From NCBI RefSeq assembly GCF_963678635.1, contig NW_026971149.1:434001-498000 (forward strand): DNA of 64,000 nt. The letters are read 5' to 3'. Positions 1-10,100 of this stretch are shown here, one piece after another. The notes beneath the pieces were generated by a model. That model was not told where the DNA came from, ran no database searches, and saw only the letters and a program-made list of their open reading frames with translations. Origin of the DNA: Symsagittifera roscoffensis (lineage: Eukaryota; Xenacoelomorpha; Acoela; Convolutidae). How positions within the stretch are numbered: the stretch's first letter is position 1; every line of letters starts with the position of its first letter. Position numbers and translations under genes: made by a program.

Positions 1-528
1 TATATACAGGAGAAATAAACTCTTTCTTTCTTTCTAAATGGCAACATGATAACAGAGGACTGAAAACAGAGGAGAGGAACAGCAAAGCAATAAGGCTACA
101 GAAATACACATGCACAATTGAACTTGTGGAAAATAGGGGGGGGGGGGGTCGCAATGATGCAAACGCATGCTTCTTCAAGGGCGAATGTGATTGTCCTGCT
201 ACTTTTCAATACAATCACGAAACATGTTTCCTTCCTATGGAAAAGAGCAAAAAATGTTAAAAGGCGATACACAACATGAACAGTACATTCTAAAACAGTA
301 CATGTCTAGAACTGGCTAAAGTAAAGCATATCGCACCACCCAGTCCACTTTCTCGAGCTTGGTGTGAGAGTGATCTCAGCTGGATGTCTGTGATGTGAAA
401 TGTATTCGCTTTGATAGTTGTTCACTCACTTCACTTCACTTCACTTCAACGACAGGGACTTAATCTCATTGGGATTGGAGACTTGTGGCTGCATTTGTTC
501 ATTCGACCTCATTACTTTCCAGCCTTAC
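1..528. other. AT-rich flank without a recognised gene
   Basis: I see no coding exon here beyond the donor side of the exon that ends at 529. A run of 13 G lies at about 137-149, and a short CACTT microsatellite lies at about 426-449. The minus-strand host gene that contains the 529-597 exon would continue leftwards through this stretch and out of the window. Confidence 0.5.
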
Positions 529-597
529 CTTGTAGCGTGAGTGAGTTCTCAGTTTGCAGTTCGAGAGTGTGTTCACTACTCGTAACCAGTCCGGGAA
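529..597 (-). CDS. Internal exon of an unidentified host gene (minus strand)
   Basis: This is a 69-base exon read on the minus strand. It is preceded by a pyrimidine-rich tract ending in CAG (complement of 598-599) and followed by the strong donor GTAAGG (complement of 528-523). It enters in phase 1 and leaves in phase 1, and the reading continues the exon at 1595-1492, which also ends in phase 1. The encoded stretch contains the motif TSSEHTLELQTENSLTLQ. I do not recognise the family. Support comes from the splice signals, the phase agreement and base composition richer in G and C than its surroundings. The next exon would lie left of the window. Confidence 0.5.
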
Positions 598-1018
598 CTG
601 ATGGAGCGTGAACAAAGGGGGGTTGGTTGAATAGAAGCAACGGGTCGGGTGTTTCAAATGAATATTTTTGCATTAATAATTTGTCTTCCAATATTTGAAA
701 TTCGGAAAACATGTCCAAAGGTTTTAGGAAAGCATTTTTTTTTTCATCATTGCTGGGACGCAATTTCTGGTTTTCCTCAAATCTTTGTCTATTTTTTCCA
801 AAGTGCACTAATTCAGGATATTCAGTTTTTCAGTTATTCGCGCCAAAAAAACGCAACTTCTTGGTCGTAACTTTCCTCCTATAGTTTGGCTCCGGAACAT
901 GTTGTGGCAAAATCGGCAAAATTTTTATTAGTGTTGCGGACAAAGTTTAAAACGATTTTTTTTAGAAAAAAAGGCTCCCCCTTGAAGCCTTCCTGCGCAC
1001 TTAGCCACTGTGTTGTAC
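598..1018. other. Intronic AT-rich DNA
   Basis: This is the left part of the intron between the two minus-strand exons. It is T- and A-rich with homopolymer runs and shows no supported feature apart from the pyrimidine tract for the acceptor at 598. Confidence 0.5.
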
Positions 1019-1408
1019 ACGGGCGGACGCCCTTCCCCCCTCAGGGATTCGACCCCCTGCCGAATCAAAGGGTCCCTTTTGTACTATTTTGAGATATCCA
1101 TTTTGGCTGAATAACCCTAAAACTTTTCTTAAGGCGCCTTTGGCGCCAAAATATACAAAAATTGACGGGGGAGCGCGCGCCAAAAAACGCGATTTTTTGG
1201 TTAAAATTTTTTCTAAAAGCCTCAAAACGCGGTTTTTGGCATGTTTTTTTTTCAAAATTTTGCCTGCGGCTCAGAAATTTTGGCCAAAACAGAATTTTTA
1301 GTACTTTGGCAGAGCTCGGAAAATCATTTTGTCGACCTATAAAAAAGTCGACAAAAATTTTGCGGAAAATCCCCCCCCCTCCTCGAGAAAATCCTAGATC
1401 CTCCCCAG
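1019..1408. mobile_element. hAT-like MITE, left end truncated
   Basis: The copy runs from a GGGCGGACGCC motif to GATCCTCCCCAG and matches the same family at 21532-21927 and, reversed, at 28660-29005. GTTGTAC flanks it on both sides (1012-1018 and 1409-1415), consistent with a target duplication of 7-8 bp. Its terminal CAGGGGCGGAT is missing at the left end, so the inverted repeat is incomplete. It encodes nothing and lies in an intron of the minus-strand host gene. Confidence 0.6.
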
Positions 1409-1491
1409 GTTGTACTATAGATTGGGGATGAACTATAACCAGATGACTAGCTGTTGTGCTTGAGATTTAGACTTGTTTTCGTTGAACTCAC

Positions 1492-1595
1492 TGGCAGTGG
1501 CGAGGAACTCGAATTCGAAGCCATACTGCACCTGGTCCCCCTCTCTCTCCCTCTCCCCCTCAGGCTTCATTTCCCCAAATAGAAACGACTTGTAC
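1492..1595 (-). CDS. Internal exon of the same unidentified host gene
   Basis: This is a 104-base exon on the minus strand. It follows a pyrimidine-rich acceptor ending TTGTAG and is followed by the donor GTGAGT (complement of 1491-1486). It enters in phase 2 (one base completes a codon), encodes 34 residues including EGDQVQYGFEFEFLATA, and leaves in phase 1, matching the exon at 597-529. The Glu/Arg-rich middle followed by the aromatic FEFEF strand looks like a beta-rich domain edge, but I cannot assign a family. Upstream exons must lie to the right, so the 18.9-kb retroelement at 1986-20896 probably sits in an intron of this gene. Confidence 0.55.
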
Positions 1596-1985
1596 CTACA
1601 ACATAATAAGAGAAGGTACATTTACACAATTCAAAACAAAAGATATACACACAGGCCAAGCAAAGCTTCGGACCAGTTGCCATGCATCACGAACAAAAAA
1701 TTGCAAACTAGCAGAAACAAAAAAAGACAAAAAGCACCAAGACGAAAAATTAACTGGAAAAACATCAAATAAACTGTCTAAACCAATATTTTTATATCCA
1801 TTTGAGCACTTAACTTAAGTGTTCAAGTTACCAACTGGGCAAACAATATCTAGCGGCAACTAAGCCGACGCCCCGTGAGCCGAAAACAAAATTGTTGTCA
1901 CACCAAAAATCGGCTATAACTCTTTAAAACTCGAAAACTTACCAGAAACGAACCATCGAGTATAAGATTTACTTCGGAAAACTGT
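1596..1985. other. AT-rich flank up to the retroelement insertion
   Basis: No coding signal is visible. The last four bases (1982-1985, CTGT) are the left copy of the target-site duplication of the element that follows. Confidence 0.6.
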
Positions 1986-2395
1986 TGGAACCTGATCTAA
2001 ACTATATTTTATGATTGGATAAATTAAATGTTTTACCAATGTAAAGTATTTAATATTAACCAATCATGATCCATCTAACTAACAACCCACTTATTTGTAA
2101 GTGCTGAAGTTACTTGTAATTTCAGCACCAGAGAGATTTGAATTTAACTTAGAAATTAGTTGGACTCTCCCGAGCACTTCAGCAGCCGCAATAAACCAGT
2201 ATACCCTAGATCTATTGAGCCTAGCAGAGACTAGTTAAACAACCTGAGACTAGATAGTATAAGAGTAAGATTAGGATCGGTATTAGACTAAGAAGTTGCA
2301 CGAATCTATCCGGCCGAAAATAAGATAGCGTGACGAGCAGACGGTGTACCCTATCCGAAATTACTCTATGAGTTATACACCCCAGTCCTAACTCA
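1986..2395 (+). repeat. 5' LTR (410 bp)
   Basis: It begins TGGAACC and ends AACTCA, and is identical by eye to 20487-20896. It contains AATAAA at 2190-2195 and a TATATTTTA stretch near its start that could serve as a TATA element. The preceding CTGT is the target duplication. Confidence 0.95.
2190..2195 (+). promoter_or_regulatory. Poly(A) signal AATAAA in the LTR
   Basis: An exact AATAAA lies in the middle of the LTR. The copy in the 3' LTR is at 20691-20696 and would direct 3' end formation of the genomic RNA. Confidence 0.6.
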
Positions 2396-2397
2396 TC

Positions 2398-2415
2398 TGG
2401 TGCGACCATAAGTCT
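2398..2415 (+). promoter_or_regulatory. Candidate primer-binding site
   Basis: Two bases after the 5' LTR the sequence reads TGGTGCGACCATAAGTCT. The TGG start complements a tRNA CCA end, at the position expected for a tRNA primer. I could not match the rest to a specific tRNA by eye. Confidence 0.5.
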
Positions 2416-3045
2416 CGAACAAGACCTTACTAGATTAGAATTAACCAAAATTAGATTAGAAATTAGACAAAAACATTTACAAAATGTTATACGACAATAA
2501 TTTAATTGAAATGTCTCTCCGACTCAATAGATCAGAGCCAATATTCCGAACCATAATAGAACTACCCGGAATTGGAAGAAGACATCGAACCAAAGACGAC
2601 ATACGACAAAGTAGAAACTTGCCGTATAGTTATATGATAGTTCGGCAAAAGCCAGAACAAACTTTTATATTTCGAATACTACTTGCAATGAATTTAGATT
2701 TCCATTTGCAAACATAAAACCTTGAAGTAAATCTTCAAAATCATTTCAGGCGCTAAACAAATTAATATTATACAATAACGATTGATAAAAAGATCTAAGA
2801 TCGTTTTCCTAAAATTCTGCAGTATTATACAAAACATGTTTGAAGAATATTTATTGGAAAATAAAAATAAAAATTAGTAGCATGACAATAAATGGTTAGT
2901 AATCATAAATCATCCTGTTGTTCCAGCTTCATCACCTAAAACATAACAGCAATCATAAACCCACTAATATCATCAAAACACTAAATCTTTCCTTTACACA
3001 AATTTAAAACTTTATTAAAATTTAAAGTCACTTAATTTAAAATCA

Positions 3046-3130
3046 GATCATCAAGGCTTATCCTTGGATCTTAAATCATTTTCTACTTAATTAAATTTTA
3101 AATTTGATCATCAAGGCTTATCCTTGGATC
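3046..3130 (+). repeat. Two direct copies of a 25-nt hairpin, 60 nt apart
   Basis: GATCATCAAGGCTTATCCTTGGATC occurs at 3046-3070 and again at 3106-3130 with exact identity. Each copy folds on itself through CCAAGG/CCTTGG and GATC ends. Repeated identical stem-loops in a retroelement leader are candidates for dimerisation or packaging signals. Confidence 0.75.
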
Positions 3131-3646
3131 AAACAGAACAACTTTGTTCTCCCCCACCCACTTAATTAGTGTCTAACGACCTCAAACGTCGATTCACTAC
3201 CCAACCCTTTCTAAAAACCCAAGACTAATAGAAATTTTTAAACAAAACTAATCATTCAAATTAGGATAAACAGTGAAGAACTTCGGTTATTCATCCTTCA
3301 CTTGACCCCTCCTCTTACCAGACCCAGGATAAATCTTAGACTTAGTAAGTTTAAAATAGTATCTAACGAACTACTCGCGTTCTAATTATACCTGAACCTT
3401 GTGGATCGATTTACTATTCTCCAACCCTTGAACACAATCACTACCCCTAAGTAAGATTAAGTAAGTTAACACCTTAGCTTATACTAGTCACGAGAAAGTA
3501 AAAATCATTCTTCGGAATCGATATACTTTTCTCTCCAACCCTGAACAATTAGACCCAGGTTAAGCTAACCAAAAAATCGTAAGAACTAACAGTTTAAGTC
3601 AATAGAAATCATTTAACAACCTTTTGCATCCGTCATTCTAAACCTT

Positions 3647-4114
3647 ATGTCATTTAAAAACCTAGGAAATAAACAAACAATCATTTTACACAATTGTGAA
3701 ATAGATAACAAAAAATACGACCTTGTAATCACACCTCATACACAAACAATTGGATACATTCGAACAAAACGACAAACACTAAAGAGAAAAATAATAACTA
3801 AACAAAGACAAATAACACGAAAAAGATTTTCAAAAAATCGAAACGCATTTTCAGAATCAGAAACCAACAGTTTAGACGAACTTTACAAACTAAAAGAATC
3901 AATAGATAAAAATTGCCCACAACACGATCAATTATATTTTTCTGACTCAGAAACAACTTCAAATTCATCACAAAGAGGAAAAAGAAGAATAAAAAAGCAG
4001 TATAAACACAAACCAGTACATTTATACAATTGGAATCAACCAATTCGACACATTAATAATTATATATTAACAGTCATCGAACGAAAAAATGAGTTCAACG
4101 CACACCCCAGGTGA
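3647..4114 (+). CDS. Small basic ORF overlapping the start of gag-pol (155 aa)
   Basis: This 155-residue frame starts with ATG at 3647 and overlaps the Gag-Pol start codon at 4089 by 26 bases in a different frame. The product is highly basic, with clusters such as KRQTLKRK and RGKRRIKKQYK, and has a Ser/Glu-rich middle (SETNSLDEL, SDSETTSN). No membrane segment or known domain is visible. It shares the A-rich, G-poor composition of the element. Its position resembles an accessory or RNA-binding product translated before Gag, with Gag-Pol reached by leaky scanning or reinitiation. I do not recognise the family. The alternative is a non-functional upstream ORF, but its length and composition argue for a real gene. 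Confidence 0.6.
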   Translation: MSFKNLGNKQTIILHNCEIDNKKYDLVITPHTQTIGYIRTKRQTLKRKIITKQRQITRKRFSKNRNAFSESETNSLDELYKLKESIDKNCPQHDQLYFSDSETTSNSSQRGKRRIKKQYKHKPVHLYNWNQPIRHINNYILTVIERKNEFNAHPR

Positions 4115-7100
4115 CGAAACTCCAGATGATGATGAAATCTTTCCTTTTATAGTAGATGCAGATACTGATAGAGGACAACACATATTTTGTCAAAATTTAC
4201 TCGTAAATTTATTTGAACCCGGAATCAGTCCATGTAAAACAGAGTTCCCCGATGTAAAAATCAAAAGACAAATCATAGATCACTATCTAAAAGATATATG
4301 CAACATAACACAACAGTATGGAATCTACTCTATAGAATTCACTTCCCCAAACCATAATAATAGAACATATACTATTCAAACAGACGACCTTGATTTAGAA
4401 TTTTCAAAAGTTTTTTCAGAATATATAAAAAGCATCCAATACCATAACTCACAAAGAGCAAACTCCATTTTCACCAATGAAGTTTTCGCACTAATATATA
4501 GTTATATTTCGATATTAGAAAATGAACTCCCATTAACAAATGTCTCACCGACAGAAACATCTAAACATTTAAGAGTACGACATGAAATCACACTACTCTC
4601 TAGTTATTTAAACATCATCAAAGAAAATTTCACGAAAGACGACGTTTCACAACATACCAAACACGATTTACAAAAAATTTTAGCATGGTTCATAATAGAT
4701 TATTTTACACACAATATTGATTTAATTGCACAAGCAAGAAAAAATTTTAGACCCCAAAATTCGAACGATGATACCGCTATCACAGAACAATCAGATTATG
4801 TTTGGGACCCCGAATGGTCTCATCCAGCATTTATAAGCTTCCCACAATCAATCTCAAGTCAAGCAATAAGTACAATATCTTACATAAGAGATTATGTAAG
4901 AGTAATACCATTAACAATTGATGCAACACCATTAAACTATAATACATTTTTACCCGATACACAAAATAATAGTTTAAACTCTACAGTCATACACAATGAA
5001 AACCTCAATGGAACTAGGAATCTTACTCAACAAGATATCCAGACACCATCACACTTCATAAATGAAGAAATTGTACACACAACAACTACACAACAAAGTA
5101 TTTCACCAATACGCCCAAATTTAACAACACCAAGAAATACAAATCCTTCACAAACACAGGTAACCTTACAATCAACCGTTAAACCTTCGGTTGCCCCTAA
5201 ATATTCACATATGGATTACCAAACATACAAACCCATGACAATACCATCAAAAACACGCAAAACATTCACTAGAAACAACTTTGCAGACCATAATTATAAT
5301 TATACACATCCATCAAAAACAAATTATCAACCACAAAGAAATTTTAATCAATATACAAAACCTCGAAACTGGGATAACCCAACGGCCCAATATAATTCCA
5401 CAAATTTTCAACCAAATCCTCCACAGGATCGCAGTGGAAATTACCCATTTTTTCAACAAAATAAAAATAAAAAACAAACATCTTATCAAATAGATTATTT
5501 ATCCTCAGATGAAGATTTCTTACAACCAGATATATTTGCACCAAATACTCAAGAATATCGTAGACAAGGAATACAGAAAACACGTACAAATTATAGAAAT
5601 TTTTCTCCACAACCAATAGATGCACAACATCAACAACCAATTCAACAACAAAACCCAATTAATACACAATCTTTTCAACCAATTCAACAACAAAATCCAA
5701 TGACTGCACACTCGTATCAAGCATCACAAATGCAAAATGAAATACCACTCCCATATTATCTTCAACAACATGAAATAACAAGAAACCAACTTTCAAATTT
5801 TTCTCAAATGCCAAATGCAGCAGAATCATTACAAATGACAATGAATCCATACCTAATGGGTGGATCATCAATAACATCAAACAAACCCTTAATGGTTTTC
5901 ACAGGAACAGACCCTGAATACTCTGTAGAAGATTACTTAAATGCAGTAACAGCAAATTTGATTTTAAATATAGGACCTGAACCAATTAATACGCCACTAC
6001 ATCAAAACTGGATACATCGACGCACAGCGTTGATACAAACAACCTTAGATGGCGCAGCCCAAAAATGGTTTTCAGTACTACCTCAAGAAATAAAATCAAA
6101 CTGGAAAAGATTTACACAAGAATTTTCAAAAATGTTTGACTCCGAAAGAAACAAACAACAACAAAGAGTTTTATGTAATGAAATTCGCAGATTACCAAAC
6201 GAAACCATCAAGCAAATAGCAGTAAGAATCGAAACACTAGTTCGAAAAGCATATTCACTAAATACACACGACTATAAAAACACTAAGATGACAGAAATCT
6301 TAATGATGACCTTAACACCACAATTAAGGAAAATAGCAATAAAAAAGAGAGCATCCCATCCTTCTTCAATTCGAGAACCCGATTTAGATTTTAGAAAACT
6401 AGTAGACAAACTAGAACAAGCAGAAATCACGATGAAACTAGAAGAAACGGAGAATTTGAAATTACAATATGTTAACAAAATTGAAACGACTCCCACTAAT
6501 ATTAATAATATACAAGAATCAGAAACAGATCTCGTTGAAAAAATCACTGAAATACTCAATATTTACAAAAAGAACCCGAACTTTAAAGGCAAACCATCTT
6601 TCAAGAAATGGTGTAATTATTGCCGACGATACGGACATAGTATTTCCGAATGTAGACAAAAACAGCAAGATAGTCAAAATAAACCTCAAAAATACAAAGA
6701 ACCAAATAAATCATTTTATCAATACATGAAAAAAGATCAAAATCTACCAAACAAAAATGTATACAGCAACAACAGTTCAGGAAAACCACTCCCGAACAAT
6801 ACAAGCTATACAAGAAATCAATCTCCATATAACTCAAGTTATAGAGGAAGATCACCAGAACGAAGAAACACGTATAATTCATCACAAAATCACTACAATA
6901 GACCGAATAGTCGAAATAACTACTCCAGATCAAATTCAAATACACAACGATTTGTTTCTAGATCTAATTCCCAATCAAGAAATAACTACTATCCAAACAA
7001 CCAATCACGAAATTCATCATACAATAGGAATAGAAACTACTCCTATAATAGAAATAGAAGTTATTCAAACAATCGAAATCAGAATTACCCGAACAATCGA

Positions 7101-10100
7101 TCAAGGAATAACTCATATAATAGATCGAACTATAACAGACAAAACAATAATTACCAAAACAGATCGCGAAATAATTCACAAAATCGACACCCAAGTTATA
7201 ATAATCGTTATAGAAATTATTCCCAATCACCACACCGGAATAATAATCACTACAATAACTCTAATAATCGTCATAGAAGTAGTACACCTAAACATCAAAG
7301 ACAAATCAATCAAGTACAAGCTAACCCAGAAACAACATCAGACCCCCCAGGTATTGATGACACAGTAACTGATACGTTACAACTCAATCAAATAAACTGT
7401 ACATCATCAGATTCAGAAAGTGATACTGAAAACACTCTTGCTATCAATATGATAAAAGTCGAAAATGACTATGAATCTGTCATATATGAACAACCCTTTC
7501 CATCACACATATATGAAAATCAATCAGAATTTCTTCAAAATTATTACACTACACCCATAAATTCAACACTAACGACGCAAGAAACAAACGAGATTAACAC
7601 TACAGATCAAACCAATAAAAATACCAAAACAAAATGCTTGAATACAAACCACATTTATCAAAATATACAAAAAGAACAACCCAAAGAAAAAATTTGGACA
7701 ATACCATTTCTATTAGAAAGCCCAAGAAATAAAGAATTTCAACCACCAGACCTTGAAATAGATTTTTTAATTGATTCAGGAGCAGAATCAAACATAATAA
7801 ACATTCCCACATGGAATGAAATAAAAACTTTACACCCAAAGCTAACACCTCTTGAAACCTCCAGTAAGTTAGCGACAGCACAAGGATCAACATTGATAAA
7901 CTACGGAAAAATCCAATTATTTCTCCTCCCTACCAGAACAATGGAGCAAAGCAAACTTCTAAACAAGCCATTTAAACAAATATTCCATATTACTGATATT
8001 AAATATAACATCATTGGTATACCATTTATTTCAAAGTATATACCAACAATTAACATACTAAATAGTAAAATATTAATCAAAGATAAATATACAAAAACAA
8101 AAGAAACATCATTAACATTTTTTCAAAGATTAAATAAACAACCACCATTCTTTTCAAAATTTTATCCGATATTTAATCAACAAAGAAAACACCTGAAACC
8201 ACTATCAGGAAACATCTATAATTTTTCAATAAAACAAGTTCATCAATATGATAAAGAACAAAACAAACAAAAATTTTATATGTCAGATTTTGAATTCAAA
8301 CCTATTCATAAATTTTTCAAAATTACAATCTCTTCAATAAAACATTTGAAAAATTCGAATTCAGATATTATTTCCTTACATGTTTATAACAACACACCTT
8401 ACCAAGTAACATTACCTTTAGGACTTTTAGGATATTGTGAAACTAACGCTACAATATCACCAATACACGAAAAAGCCTATCGCGTAAATAATATACTCCA
8501 ATTACTAGATATTTGCCAATCTACAATTCTTAATGAAGAATTATCTATAAATAATATAATAAGTAACGAAAACAGAAATACGGATTATTTCACAAAAACT
8601 CCATATTTCAAACCTACATTCAACATCAGTAACTACACAGAGGACCAACAGAAATTTTTAACAATGTTTAATTTCCAACATTCACAAATAACACAAGACG
8701 AATTCGAAAAATTAGCCAAACAGCTAATTAAATATTCATCAGTCTATGCAACATCAAAATTCGATGTTGGCAAAATCAGTTCATCACTACATCTCCCATT
8801 AAAACCAGACGCAGTTTTCAAAAAACAAAGAGCAAGCAAAGTACCAATTCACTTACATGATAAAGTAAACAGATTACTCGATATTTTAGAACAGTACAAT
8901 ATTATATCACCAGTTAATAAAGAAGAACAACCAAAAGGCAACACATTCATCAACCCCGTTATCATTCTAGCTAAAGGAGAATCATTAAAAATCGTTCTCG
9001 ATGCTAGATACCTCAATTCACTCATAGATGAATCAAAATGTAATTGGCCCATTGAACCAATACAAGTTATTTTAACAAAAATAAACGGCAAATACTTCAC
9101 AACCGCCGACATGAATAGTGCATACAATCAAATGCCACTAGATGAACAATCACGACGTTTAACACAATTTGTTATTGGAAACCAACAATATGAATTCAAC
9201 CGCTTATTCTATGGAATATCCATAGGACCAGCAGCATTTTCAGCCTTTATGAGCAAAATTTTTAGACCACTAATACTCAAGAAAAACGCAATCACCTATT
9301 TAGACGATGTTTTTATGCAATCACAATCAAAAGACGAAATGTTCAAAGTTTTAGAAACATATCACCAAATACTTCAGAATGAAAACCTGAAGGCCGCCCC
9401 CGATAAATCACATTTCTTTTTGACAAGAGTTAAATTCTTAGGACATAACATAGAAAGAAAAACAATCACTCCACTGAAATCACGCATTGACGCTATTCAA
9501 AAACTTCAACCACCAACAAATAAAAAGAAAATCCAAGAGTTCCTTGGAATGTTAAACTTTTTAAGTAAATATGTTTATAAAATGCAATTATATCTACGAC
9601 CATTTTACAACATCCTTAGACAACAAAATAATTTTGAATGGAATACAGAACATCAAACACGATTCGAAGAAATAAAGAAACTTTTAACTGAACAAATTTC
9701 AAACACAATTCCAGACCCTGATCAACCATTTTATGCAATGTGCGATGCTTCGAACTTTGGCATCGGCGCAGCATTATTACAATCACATAATGGTACAAAT
9801 AAAATGAACCTAATATCAGCAAATTCTCGATTATTCACTCAAGCAGAGCTACGACTCTCAACTCTAATGAGAGAATGTACAGCCATAATATATACACTTA
9901 CAGAATATGAATTTCTGATACTTGGATCAAAACATCCCACAGTTTTATTCACAGACCACAAACCAATCATCTTTCTTTTTACACAGAAATCTAACCCAAA
10001 CCACCGAGTTTACAGATTTCAACTAATTCTAATGAAGTTTCCAAACTTACATATAGTTTGGACTGCAGGAAAAAATCTTGCATTACCAGACACCTTAAGT

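Larger units (their letters stand above)
2396..3646 (+). other. Long untranslated leader of the element
   Basis: About 1.25 kb separates the LTR from the first substantial ORF. A 77-codon ATG frame lies at 2484-2717 but has no recognisable features and may be a chance upstream ORF. The leader contains two copies of a hairpin at 3046-3130, a recurring CTCCAACCCT motif between about 3190 and 3560, and GTAAGT sequences near 3345 and 3465 that could serve as 5' splice sites for subgenomic RNAs. Packaging and dimerisation signals normally lie in this region. Confidence 0.55.

Noticed and set aside
2484..2717. 77-codon ORF in the leader as a real gene
   Set aside because: No motif, no neighbour coupling and short length; listed only as part of the leader.
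6757..7368. 203-codon frame inside gag-pol, frame +1
   Set aside because: It is the shadow of the low-complexity Asn/Arg/Ser tract; Ile/Thr/His-rich composition follows from the repeated codons.
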